Counted from the first letter of the stretch, positions 27,068-35,554 are shown. The stretch: 64,000 bases of DNA from Pollutimonas sp035515055 (GCA_035515055.1 DATJBV010000031.1:1-64000); one strand, 5' to 3'. The notes: a model not told the origin generated them from the letters alone. Numbers and translations: made by a program.

Positions 27068-29539
27068 ATGAAAGAACGAGCAGTCCCCTCCGCGCAGTCG
27101 GCACGCAAGCCGGTACGCAGCGTTTTGCTGGCGTGCATGCTGGTGCTGCTGGTGGCCCAAGCGTTGGTTGGGTCGCTGAGCCTGTCCGCCCTGAGCCGTT
27201 TGATCGACGACAACACGGCTGAACGGGTTCAGCTCGTGGCCGGGCAGACATCCGCGCAGATCCAGAGCGGCTTGCAGTTGGGCAAGCCCTTGGCGCAGTA
27301 CTTCGGCCTATCCAGGCTCTTGCAGACGTTGCAGGAGCGGGTGCCCGACATGTCCCGCGCAAGCGTGGTGCTGTCCGATGGCCAGGTGTTGGCCCAGGTC
27401 GGCGGCGCGGCGATGCAGGCCGCCCCAGGGGTAGGGGGTGGCAGCTCCAAGGGCGACGGCATCCGCATTGCCGTGCCGCTGGGCAAAGCCGATGCCGCGC
27501 CGCAAGGCAGCCTGATCGTCGTGGTCAAGCCGCATGCGCTTACCGAACAAGGCCTGCTGGCCGACAATATCAAGGTTCTGGCGCTCACGACCCTGGGCGC
27601 GGCGCTATTGCTCTTCATTGTTTTTCGCTTCGTGCTGCCAGTGCATGCAATGGCGGCGGCCAGCAAGGCCAGGCTGGTGTGGCCATTGGCGGTCTTGCTG
27701 CTTGCACAGGGCGTCTATGCCGCTTACACCATCGGCAGCTTTCGCGACGCCTGGATCGATGTCACACGGGAAAATGCCAAAGTTCTAGGCGCCAGCATGC
27801 AAAGCGACTTGAATCGCGTGCTGGCGTATGGCATTGCGGTCGACCGCCTTGAGGGTGTCGAGCGACCCATGGCGCGTTTGGCCGCATCATTCCCCGTTCT
27901 GCGCGAATTGCGTGTCGTGGATGCGGCGGGCACGCTCTTGTACCGCGCCGGCGCGCATGGCGCGCTGGACACTCGGCAGTCCGGCAACGTGACGGCAAGC
28001 CAGGATGAGCTTGTGAGCTTGCCTCTCACGGCCGCCGCCGGTGGCAAGGTCGCGGGCCAGTTGCAGCTGCTGCTGGACGGGCGGCTTATTCAGGCTGGCG
28101 TACGCGCCCGCATTATGGACGCGGCCACCGTGGCCGTGGTTGCACTGGTCGCCGCTATCGAGCTTTTGTTGCTGCTCACGGTCTTGATGGACAGGGCCTT
28201 CGCCATCCGGCGCCCCCATCCTGGCGGGTCGGCTGCGGCGCTGGATCATGGGTCGACCCATGGGTTCGACAACCGCGGGCTGGACGACCCATCGGCCATT
28301 GGTCAGGTCGTGCGCCCGGTCATGTTCGGCTTTCTTTTCGCCATGGCCATGCCGCTGAGCTTTCTGCCGATCTATGCGCGCGGCTTATTGGCGCAAGGCG
28401 GCGGCCATGGCGCCGAATTTCTGATGGCGTTGCCTATTGCGGCCGAGATGGGCTGCGGTTTGCTGACCGCCTTGCTGGCCGGCAGGCTCATCGACAGACA
28501 AGGATGGCAGGCACCTGTCCTGGCCGGCCTGGGCGTTGCCATGCTGGGCAGCCTGGCATGCGCGTTCACCGTTACATTGGCCGAGCTCACCCTGGCGCGG
28601 GGCTTGGTGGGCTTGGGCTACGGCCTGGCGTGGATGGGACTGCAGGGATTTATCGTCACGCGCAGTCCCGCCGCCTACCGCGGACGCAATATGGCAACCA
28701 TCATTGCCGGCCTGTTCGCGGGCCACTTGTCGGGTGCGGCGGTGGGCTCGATGTTGATGCAACAAGCGGGATCCGGCGCGGTATTCATTGCCGGTGCCGC
28801 GCTCTTGATTCTGCCGGCCATCGGGGTTTTCACACTGATGTGGCCGTATCGAGGCAAGGCGGATGTGCCGGCCGATGCCGTGTCCGCATCGTGCCCAAGC
28901 CCGCAAGCCAGCGCCACCGGGCCTAGCGCGGGCCGTAGCTGGGCGTCGTTGCGGCGTCTTATGTTCAGCCGTGATTTCGGCCTGCTGCTGGTGGGCTGCG
29001 TGGTCCCGTTTTCAATTGCGCAAGTCGGCCTGCTGAGCTATGCATTGCCTTTGTATCTGGAGGCGCACGGGGCCACCGCGGCCAGCGTCGGGCGCATCCT
29101 GATGTTGTATGGCTTATGCGTCATCTACATAGGGCCATACATGGGCAGGCTGGCCGATCACAGCCCGCGTAAAAAGCAGTGGATCGTACTTGGAGGCTTC
29201 GTCGGCAGCGCCGGCCTGCTGTCCATGTATTTCGCCAGCGGCGTCGCCGCCGCCACCGTGGCGGTCTTGCTGCTGGCGCTCGCCAGTTGCCTCGTGGGCG
29301 GCGCGCAAACGGCGTATATGCTTGGCATGGATCGCGTCCAGCACTATGGCGCCGGCGGCTCCACCAGCGTCATGCGAGCCGCCGATAAGTTCGGGCAAAT
29401 GCTGGGGCCTTTGCTGGTGGGCGGCCTATTTGCGACCATGGGCATTTCGGGCGGCCTGGCGGTTACTGGCGGCCTGTATCTTGCGGCCACGATGGCGTTC
29501 CTGACGTTCGCTCCGGCGTCAACCGTTGCCCGCTCGTAG
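27068..29539 (+). CDS. MFS transporter with N-terminal four-helix, double periplasmic sensor region
   Basis: 823 residues, about twice a normal MFS carrier. Residues ~18-40 and ~170-195 are membrane helices enclosing an extracytoplasmic domain of ~130 residues. Residues ~205-225 and ~350-378 enclose a second one. The two loops look like copies of each other (each has a 'VDAAGTLLYRAG' or 'LSDGQVLAQVG' type strand). From ~415 onward is a 12-helix MFS carrier (LARGLVGLGYGLAWMGLQGF; YRGRNMATIIAG). Substrate unknown. It shares an 83-bp divergent promoter region with the phosphatase and overlaps alr by 21 bp at its 3' end. Confidence 0.85.
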   Translation: MKERAVPSAQSARKPVRSVLLACMLVLLVAQALVGSLSLSALSRLIDDNTAERVQLVAGQTSAQIQSGLQLGKPLAQYFGLSRLLQTLQERVPDMSRASVVLSDGQVLAQVGGAAMQAAPGVGGGSSKGDGIRIAVPLGKADAAPQGSLIVVVKPHALTEQGLLADNIKVLALTTLGAALLLFIVFRFVLPVHAMAAASKARLVWPLAVLLLAQGVYAAYTIGSFRDAWIDVTRENAKVLGASMQSDLNRVLAYGIAVDRLEGVERPMARLAASFPVLRELRVVDAAGTLLYRAGAHGALDTRQSGNVTASQDELVSLPLTAAAGGKVAGQLQLLLDGRLIQAGVRARIMDAATVAVVALVAAIELLLLLTVLMDRAFAIRRPHPGGSAAALDHGSTHGFDNRGLDDPSAIGQVVRPVMFGFLFAMAMPLSFLPIYARGLLAQGGGHGAEFLMALPIAAEMGCGLLTALLAGRLIDRQGWQAPVLAGLGVAMLGSLACAFTVTLAELTLARGLVGLGYGLAWMGLQGFIVTRSPAAYRGRNMATIIAGLFAGHLSGAAVGSMLMQQAGSGAVFIAGAALLILPAIGVFTLMWPYRGKADVPADAVSASCPSPQASATGPSAGRSWASLRRLMFSRDFGLLLVGCVVPFSIAQVGLLSYALPLYLEAHGATAASVGRILMLYGLCVIYIGPYMGRLADHSPRKKQWIVLGGFVGSAGLLSMYFASGVAAATVAVLLLALASCLVGGAQTAYMLGMDRVQHYGAGGSTSVMRAADKFGQMLGPLLVGGLFATMGISGGLAVTGGLYLAATMAFLTFAPASTVARS

Positions 29540-30691
29540 GCGCGGCACCCTGGCCGTGGCGGCCGTGAGCAGTTGGGCCGCGATCGTGCCCGCCCACAGC
29601 GCGACGCGTTCGACCGGAAGAGCCATTGTCCCCCATAAGGTGACGTAATCCCCCAGGCCGTTGCCCGCGTGCTCGTCAAGATCGATGGCCAGCGTGTCCA
29701 TGGACACGCGTCCAAGTATCTTGCTTGGCCGCCCGCCGGCCAGCACGTAGCAGCCATCTTGCAGGTTTCTTGGGTAGCCGTCGGCATAGCCGCAGCGCAC
29801 CAGGCCTATGCGCCGCGCGCGTTCGGTCCGGTAGACGCCGTTGTAGCCAACGCTGTCGCCGGCTTTCAGTGTTTGCAATGCGATGATGGGTGCCTGGAGC
29901 GTCATGGCCGGACGCAAGCCCAGCTCGGCGCCGTCGATACCAGATAGGGGGCTGACCCCGTACAGCGCAATGCCGCTGCGTACCCAGTCGGTCCGGGCCG
30001 CTTCCCGTCCGTCCAGCAATAAAGCCGCCGAGTTTTCTGTACAGATCTGGCCCGGCAAGCCGGCGATCAGCCTGCCGAAGGCCATACGCTCTTGCGCCAG
30101 CGCGGGCGCGTGCTCGGCGCTGGCATAGTGGAGTAGATGCCCTGTGCCTCGCAAATGGCCATCGGCCGCAAGGGTCGACAAGCGCAGGTAGGCATTCGCG
30201 TAGTCGTTCGCGGACACGCCGGCATGGTGCAGTTCGCCACTGAAGCGCAGCCAAGCAAAGCGCGAAACAACGCCCGTCTTCACGCCTGCCGCCGACCGTT
30301 CCAATTGTTCTACCTGCTCGGCACAGGTGATGACGAGATGCAGAGGATCCAAGTCGGGTGATGTCATCTGGGGATCGGAGATGTCAGGACTCATGACGAG
30401 AATGGGCTTGGCCCAGCCCATGCGCCGACAGCGCTGCGCCTCGGATGCGGTCATGACGGCCACGCCATCGGCGTTGGCGATAGCGGGTAGGACATGTTCG
30501 ATGCCGTGTCCGTAGGCATCGGCCTTGAGTACGGCCCAGAAGCGCGGCGGCTGGCCGGGATGGCCCCCGGCCAGCTTGGCGCGCAGCACGTGTAGATTAT
30601 GGGTGATGGCCGTGGGGTCGACGCTCAGGTAGGCGCCATCGAGGCATGCGTCCGAAGGGCGAGCACGGCAAGCGTTCGCACCGGGTCGCAC
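29519..30691 (-). CDS. alr: Alanine racemase
   Basis: PLP enzyme of 390 residues interconverting L- and D-alanine. The Schiff-base Lys is in FWAVLKADAYGHG, the second-base Tyr region is DSVGYNGVY, and CGYADGYPR and GRVSMDTLAID are conserved. It lies 3 bp after the RsbW-like kinase gene, in the same direction, an unusual neighbour for alr. Convergent with the sensor-MFS gene (21-bp overlap). Confidence 0.93.
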   Translation of the reverse strand: MRPGANACRARPSDACLDGAYLSVDPTAITHNLHVLRAKLAGGHPGQPPRFWAVLKADAYGHGIEHVLPAIANADGVAVMTASEAQRCRRMGWAKPILVMSPDISDPQMTSPDLDPLHLVITCAEQVEQLERSAAGVKTGVVSRFAWLRFSGELHHAGVSANDYANAYLRLSTLAADGHLRGTGHLLHYASAEHAPALAQERMAFGRLIAGLPGQICTENSAALLLDGREAARTDWVRSGIALYGVSPLSGIDGAELGLRPAMTLQAPIIALQTLKAGDSVGYNGVYRTERARRIGLVRCGYADGYPRNLQDGCYVLAGGRPSKILGRVSMDTLAIDLDEHAGNGLGDYVTLWGTMALPVERVALWAGTIAAQLLTAATARVPRLRAGNG

Positions 30692-30694
30692 GCG

Positions 30695-31138
30695 TCAGCC
30701 TTGCGATGGGTCGTGCGTTGCCGTCAGTCGCAACCGGTTGTGTCCGCCGCTACGCTCGTAGTGGATGTCGTGAAGGTAATGCCGCATCAGTCGCAAACCA
30801 TGGCCACCGATAACCGCATCGTCCAGCGATTTAGCCCGCGCCGGTGCGGGGCGGCCCGTGGGATCGAAGGCGACACCGTTATCGACGATATTCAGATCAA
30901 GCCGTTGCCCATCGTCTTGCAGGGTCAGCGTGATCGCGCTCATGGGTGCGGTGAGCGGTTGGTCCGGCGGAAAGCCGTACATGACAATGTTCGTGAGCGC
31001 TTCGTCCAAGCAGAGGCCCAATTTGAATGCCGTGCGTTCATGCCATTGCTCGCGCTGGGCAATGGCATGGAGCCAAGCCATTGCCTGGGGCACAGCGTGC
31101 GGTCCGGGAGTGAGCAACAAGGTGGCAAGCGTAGGCAT
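30695..31138 (-). CDS. RsbW-like serine kinase / anti-sigma-type GHKL ATPase
   Basis: 147 residues, a stand-alone HATPase_c domain. The N box is LGLCLDEALTNIVMYGF (Glu46 and Asn50), the G1 box is LNIVDNGVAFDP, and the G2 region is GGHGLRLMRHYLHDIHYER. This matches RsbW, SpoIIAB and BtrW proteins, which phosphorylate a STAS partner and often hold a sigma factor. No sigma factor is encoded near it. It lies between the NCS2 permease (22 bp upstream) and alr. Confidence 0.88.
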   Translation of the reverse strand: MPTLATLLLTPGPHAVPQAMAWLHAIAQREQWHERTAFKLGLCLDEALTNIVMYGFPPDQPLTAPMSAITLTLQDDGQRLDLNIVDNGVAFDPTGRPAPARAKSLDDAVIGGHGLRLMRHYLHDIHYERSGGHNRLRLTATHDPSQG

Positions 31139-31160
31139 CAGGTGTAACTAATTATTTAAT

Positions 31161-32936
31161 TCAATGGTCGAAGTGTATACGCAGCCAGGCGTTTTCGCCG
31201 CGCGCGCCGCTGCTTAACCGGTCGGCAAGCCTTCGTAGCAGGGTATGCGAGACCCCCGAAAGCGCATTTTCCAGGGCCTGATCGAAGCCGTCATCGTCCA
31301 TGTCGAGAAGGTTCGCGGGAGACGACGGGCGATGAGCGTCCAGTTTAAGAGGCGCGCCCTGGTGCACCAGTTCAAAGTCCAGGTTGAACTCGTCGAAGCT
31401 GCCGCGTATTTCGAGCAACAGCCTGCCGCTGCCCGCCGCCTGTATGGCCTCGGCCGCTTCCATGGCGGCTTGGGCGGCGCGGCGCACGGCGTCCCGGCGG
31501 GCGCTCCATGCCGCGCCCTGGCTTTCGACGAATTGCGTGATTTGCTCGGACAGCGGACGCGCGCCAGGCCCGGTGGCCAGCTGCAACGAGACGCGCTGCG
31601 ATGTGCCCAGCCGAAACAGCAGGTTCAGGAAGATGGCCGTCAAGCCGGCGACGATAATGCCGTTCTTGGCCAGGAACTGCACGCCATCGGGCGCCGACTG
31701 CGCAAGACCGGGGAGGAAGATGACGCCCATGCCGGCGACGAACGCAAGGCCCACCATGAAAATGCCCCGCGAATCAAGGGCACGGGAAGCAATAAGCTCG
31801 ACGCCCGAAACGATGAGGTAGGCAGCTGCATAAATCTCCACCGCCCCGATCACAGAGCTGGGTATGAGCGTTAGCGCGAGCGACACTTGCGGCAGGAAGG
31901 CCAGCAGCGCCAACAAGGCGGCGGCGGCAATGCCTATCCAGCGGGAGGTGGATCGGCTGATGTGGGCGAGGGCGATGTTGGCCGAGGATGTGGCCGTGGG
32001 ATAGGCGCCCAGCCATGCCGCCATCAGATTGGCCAGCGCATTGGCCCGAATACCGCCGCCGACCATGCGCATGTCAGCGCGTCGCCAGTCGGCATCGTTC
32101 ATTTTCTGCATGAGCACGACACTGCCGAACGTGTCCAACTGCGTCATCAGCGCGAGCAGCGCGATTGCGGCGAGTATGCCGGGATCGATATTGAAGACGG
32201 GCACAGGCGGACGCGGCATGGCGAAGCCAGGCGCCGCCGCGAGTGCATCGAGGCCAGGCAGGCGGCCCAGAGCGGCAGCCAGTATGACGCCCGTCAGCAG
32301 CCCCGCCAGCAGCGCGAATAACTTGACGCGACGGCCGCCCCAGATGGACAAGCCCATGATGACCGCCAGCGTGGTGCCTCCGATCAAGGCGGCCGCCGGA
32401 TCCAGTGAGCCCGACGCGTCCAGGCCGGACGTGTGGGTAAGCGCGGGGCTGATCAGCGATAGGCCAGCTACGCATATGACCACGCCGGCAACGGTGGGAG
32501 GCAGCACCGCGCGGAGGCGAGGCACGATGTAGCCCGCGCCCATGGCCACCGCCCCGTTGACCAGGCCGACCATGACCAGGCCGCCGATGCCGTACTGCGC
32601 GGCCACCATGCCGGACAGGACGACGAGCAATGGATCGGGGATATGCACCAGCAACGCCCCGGAGCCCCAGCGTCCGCCCCACGCCTGGAAGAACGTTGCC
32701 ATGGCCATGCCCAGTATGGTGGCCGTGACCATGCCGCGTGTCGTCGCGCCGTCCAGGCCCGAGATTTGTGCTGTTGCCAACACGTAGGCAATAAGGGCAA
32801 GAGCGGTCGCCGCGTGTTGAATCGCAAGTCCGCCCAGCGCCAAGGCGGGCGGCTTTTCGGTGGCGGCGTAGGCGAGGTCGGCGGGGCGCTTGGCGGGAGC
32901 GGATGCAGGGAGTTTCAGTCGTGCAAAAATGGCCAT
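31161..32936 (-). CDS. NCS2-type xanthine/uracil permease with C-terminal GHKL-like domain
   Basis: 591 residues. Residues ~25-445 form a nucleobase-cation-symporter-2 carrier (AHISRSTSRWIG and the surrounding helices; MTQLDTFGSVVLM). After it comes a ~140-residue soluble domain resembling a degenerate HATPase fold: an N-box-like helix (RRAAQAAMEAAEAI) without the usual Asn, then LLLEIRGSFDEFNLDFELVHQG, ending LRIHFDH. The fused domain may bind the neighbouring STAS protein or kinase. The transported purine or pyrimidine is not known. First gene of a leftward operon. Confidence 0.83.
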   Translation of the reverse strand: MAIFARLKLPASAPAKRPADLAYAATEKPPALALGGLAIQHAATALALIAYVLATAQISGLDGATTRGMVTATILGMAMATFFQAWGGRWGSGALLVHIPDPLLVVLSGMVAAQYGIGGLVMVGLVNGAVAMGAGYIVPRLRAVLPPTVAGVVICVAGLSLISPALTHTSGLDASGSLDPAAALIGGTTLAVIMGLSIWGGRRVKLFALLAGLLTGVILAAALGRLPGLDALAAAPGFAMPRPPVPVFNIDPGILAAIALLALMTQLDTFGSVVLMQKMNDADWRRADMRMVGGGIRANALANLMAAWLGAYPTATSSANIALAHISRSTSRWIGIAAAALLALLAFLPQVSLALTLIPSSVIGAVEIYAAAYLIVSGVELIASRALDSRGIFMVGLAFVAGMGVIFLPGLAQSAPDGVQFLAKNGIIVAGLTAIFLNLLFRLGTSQRVSLQLATGPGARPLSEQITQFVESQGAAWSARRDAVRRAAQAAMEAAEAIQAAGSGRLLLEIRGSFDEFNLDFELVHQGAPLKLDAHRPSSPANLLDMDDDGFDQALENALSGVSHTLLRRLADRLSSGARGENAWLRIHFDH

Positions 32937-32995
32937 GGATTTATAGTTTTCGTCAGGCTCACGCGCAGCGCGGCGGGTTTGTCGCGTATTATATT

Positions 32996-33010
32996 ATTTA
33001 GATACTAAAT
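32996..33010. promoter_or_regulatory. AT-rich inverted repeat between the NCS2 and STAS genes
   Basis: ATTTAG-ATA-CTAAAT is a perfect 6-3-6 inverted repeat in an AT-rich pocket of a GC-rich region. It lies 60 bp upstream of the permease start and 47 bp upstream of the STAS start, where an operator for divergent control would be. No regulator gene is adjacent. Confidence 0.5.
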
Positions 33011-33057
33011 GATTATGCTTGCTCCGAGCGCCTTTTATTCTTCATAACGGTTTATTC

Positions 33058-33393
33058 ATGAGTCTTGCTAACGAAAAAATTGGAAATGTGCTTGTCGTTT
33101 CCACTGCTGGCCAGATCAATAGCGCCAATGCCGCCGAACTGGAAGCCGAGCTTCTGGCCTTGGTCGCGCAAGGCGAATTCCATTGGGTGCTCGACATGAG
33201 CCGCCTGGACTACATTTCCAGCGCCGGCTTGCGCGTTGTGTTGTTATTGGCCAAGCGCCTGAAGCAGAACTCGGGGCGTCTTGTCCTGTGCAGCCTGCAG
33301 TCCCATGTTCATGAAGTCTTCGACATCAGCGGGTTTTTGGCAATTCTTACCGTCGTCGACGATCGCGCCGCCGCACTAGAACAATTGGCCTGA
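33058..33393 (+). CDS. STAS-domain anti-sigma factor antagonist
   Basis: 111 residues, one STAS domain. The phosphorylation motif is DMSRLDYISSAGLRVVL, with Ser55 aligning with the phosphoserine of SpoIIAA and RsbV. ATG at 33058 (MSLANEKIG) gives a normal length. It reads divergently from the NCS2-kinase-alr operon. It is the likely substrate of both the RsbW-like kinase (30695-31138) and the PP2C phosphatase (24963-26984). Convergent with pxpC, stops 1 bp apart. Confidence 0.9.
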   Translation: MSLANEKIGNVLVVSTAGQINSANAAELEAELLALVAQGEFHWVLDMSRLDYISSAGLRVVLLLAKRLKQNSGRLVLCSLQSHVHEVFDISGFLAILTVVDDRAAALEQLA

Positions 33394-33394
33394 G

Positions 33395-34387
33395 TCAGAA
33401 CAGGCTGCGCAAAGAGGTCAACGTCTGGCGCAGGCGGCCGAAAGCTTCTTCCCGCCGGCCATCAAGCTGCTGGCCTTGCGCCAGCGTAATTTCGGTAAAG
33501 CGCAGCGCCTCGCCCGGCATGCATTGCGCTATTACCGGTAAATCCACCGTCGCAACGTGGGCTATCTTTGCATAGCCTCCCGTGGTCTGGCGGTCGGCCA
33601 TCAATATAATCGGGTTGCCGTCGGGCGGGACTTGAACCGCCCCAAAACATGTGGGTTCGGAAAGCAAATCGGCGCGGCTGCGCAGCGCAAGCGTGGGGCC
33701 TTGCAGCCGGTATCCCATGCGTTCGGATTCAGGCCGCACGCGGAATTCCGCCGACAAGAAATGTGCGATCGATGTATCGGTGAACATTGGTGTGTGTTCT
33801 CCGCGCATGACGCGGATGGCGGCACGCGGCACCAGGCCAAGAATGGCCGGCAGATAGACCTGGATTTTCCACAGTTCGGCTTCGAGCTCATCGAGCGCCT
33901 GAGGCGAATAGGGCTGCAGAGATGCATGCATGGAGAAAACGTCGTCTTTCTTCAGCGCCCGGCCGTGGAATCCGCCAAATCCCCCGCGCAGGTACGTACT
34001 GCGGCTGGACAGCACGACAGGCAAGTCTATGCCGCCGTGCCATGCAATATAGGCGCGCAGCCCGGATTTCCTGGCGCCGAATGCCAATACATCGCCCGTC
34101 CGGACGACCAATGGGCGATTGTTCGGCACCGGCCGCGCGTTCAGCGTAGGGCTGAGATTAGCGCCGCTGATCGCAATGCAGGCGGGCGCGTCGAAACGCA
34201 ATGCCGGTCCGACCAGCGTGATCTCGAGCGTGGCGGCCTCTTCGCTATTGCCCACCAGAATGTTGGCCAGGCGATGGGCGCGCCCGTCCATGGCGCCGCT
34301 GACTGCCACGCCAAGGTGCTGATGGCCGAAGCGACCCAGATCCTGGAAGCTGGACAACAAGCCGGGCTTCAAAACGGTAATGCTCAT
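33395..34387 (-). CDS. pxpC: 5-oxoprolinase subunit PxpC (biotin-dependent carboxyltransferase family)
   Basis: 330 residues. Starts MSITVLKPGLLSSFQDLGR, with the family motifs GAMDGRAHRLANILVGN, YIAWHGGIDLP and QTTGGYAKIAHV. PxpABC hydrolyses 5-oxoproline with ATP. The start overlaps the pxpB stop by 4 bp, so the two subunits are probably co-translated. Confidence 0.92.
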   Translation of the reverse strand: MSITVLKPGLLSSFQDLGRFGHQHLGVAVSGAMDGRAHRLANILVGNSEEAATLEITLVGPALRFDAPACIAISGANLSPTLNARPVPNNRPLVVRTGDVLAFGARKSGLRAYIAWHGGIDLPVVLSSRSTYLRGGFGGFHGRALKKDDVFSMHASLQPYSPQALDELEAELWKIQVYLPAILGLVPRAAIRVMRGEHTPMFTDTSIAHFLSAEFRVRPESERMGYRLQGPTLALRSRADLLSEPTCFGAVQVPPDGNPIILMADRQTTGGYAKIAHVATVDLPVIAQCMPGEALRFTEITLAQGQQLDGRREEAFGRLRQTLTSLRSLF

Positions 34388-35112
34388 TGGCGTTCGTGTC
34401 GCAAGGCAAGGTATTCGTCCGGGTCGATAGGCACGAATCTTACTGTGTCGCCGGGGCGCAGCAGCGTTGCCGGATCGTTTGACGGATTGAACAGTGCAAG
34501 CGGAGTGGCCCCCAATATGTGCCAGCCGCCGGGCGATTCATTGGGGTAGATCATGGTCTGCCGATTGGCGATGGCCACCGAGCCCGCCGGCAAAGCCGTG
34601 CGCGGTGTACTGCGCCGCCCTATGGCCAGGCGCTCGTCGTGCACGCCGATGTATGGGGCGCCCGGCGCGAAACCCAGCATGAAAACATAGGCGAGGGGCT
34701 GGCTGTGCAACTGAACAACCTCGGACTCGGTCAGCCCGCAATGATCGGCGACGAAGCCCAGGTCGGGTCCGTAGCTGCCGCCGTAGCATACGGGGATATC
34801 GATTTGCCGGGATTCGACGCTTGCGATGTCTTGCGCGAAGACCTGGTCCAGGATGTCGTTGATTTGTTTGGTGAGATTTTGGTAGCCTGTACTGGCGCCG
34901 AAGAGGCGAGGCTGGTAATGAAGCGCCACGGAGTTGAAGGTGGGGACGATGTCGCTGACGCCTTTGATTCTTGCGGCCCGCAAGCCGGCGGCAGCGGCGA
35001 TGCAACGGCGTCCGGTGCGGATGTCGATGCCTTCCCCGAGCACGAGGAGTACGCTGCGATCTCCCTGCGGGACGATCTTCCAGGCGGGCGTGCTGGGCGG
35101 CGACGTGGGCAT
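34384..35112 (-). CDS. pxpB: 5-oxoprolinase subunit PxpB
   Basis: 242 residues. The allophanate-hydrolase-subunit-1 fold shows IPVCYGGSYGPDLGFVADH, FMLGFAPGAPYIGV, and AIANRQTMIYPNESPGGWHILG. ATG at 35112 has GGAA 8 nt upstream and gives a typical length. ATG at 35202 would add 30 Pro/Ala-rich residues and cannot be excluded. The partner pxpA lies 2.6 kb away on the other strand. Confidence 0.9.
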   Translation of the reverse strand: MPTSPPSTPAWKIVPQGDRSVLLVLGEGIDIRTGRRCIAAAAGLRAARIKGVSDIVPTFNSVALHYQPRLFGASTGYQNLTKQINDILDQVFAQDIASVESRQIDIPVCYGGSYGPDLGFVADHCGLTESEVVQLHSQPLAYVFMLGFAPGAPYIGVHDERLAIGRRSTPRTALPAGSVAIANRQTMIYPNESPGGWHILGATPLALFNPSNDPATLLRPGDTVRFVPIDPDEYLALRHERQ

Positions 35113-35224
35113 TCGTTGTTCCAGTGGACGGCAGTTGGCCGATTTTATAGGCTTTTGCCGGGCGGCAGGTTGTGGCGGCGTTGCTGGCGGCTGAGACGCC
35201 ATCCGGATATGTAAATCTGCGCGG

Positions 35225-35307
35225 GTGACGGTGTCGCATCTGCCTTTTTTAACCGGCGCTCGTGACGGTGCTCATCTGTCTTTTCTAAACCGGCGCCGGT
35301 GACGGGG
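35225..35307. repeat. 37-bp tandem repeat, two copies plus a partial third
   Basis: GTGACGGTG begins copies at 35225 and 35262; GTGACGGGG begins a partial third at 35299. Each full copy continues with a CATCTG block, a T-rich stretch and CCGGCGC. The copies differ by small shifts inside the unit but keep the 37-bp spacing. Confidence 0.8.
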
Positions 35308-35520
35308 GCTGGGTGGGGTCAGACGTTCGCGGTCAAGGCGTTGCCTTGACTTCCCGCGCGTCTGGCCGTTTTCGGGCGGTGGCAGAACTCGTGGGATGGA
35401 TGATCCCCCGGATCATCCATAAGCTTCCCACTCGAACAACTGCCACCTTGGATCCCGAAGACGGCCGGCCACGCGGCGCGCCCGCAACTTCGCCCACCCA
35501 GCCCCCGCCACCGGCGCCTG
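35290..35520. repeat. Long imperfect palindrome, about 230 bp
   Basis: The centre is CCC at 35407-35409. Flanking arms pair in blocks: TGGATGATCC with GGATCATCCA, GTGGGA with TCCCAC, GGTGGCAG with CTGCCACC, a GGCCGT-TTCGGG block with its complement near 35451-35466, and the outer GGGGGCTGGGTGGG with CCCACCCAGCCCCC. The left arm carries an extra 43-bp stem-loop (35321-35363: AGACG and GTCAAGGC with GCCTTGAC and CGTCT). Transcribed, it would form a long cruciform-like hairpin. Confidence 0.85.
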
Positions 35521-35554
35521 GCGTTTGTGGGTCAGGGACGAGGCACGTGCCAGC

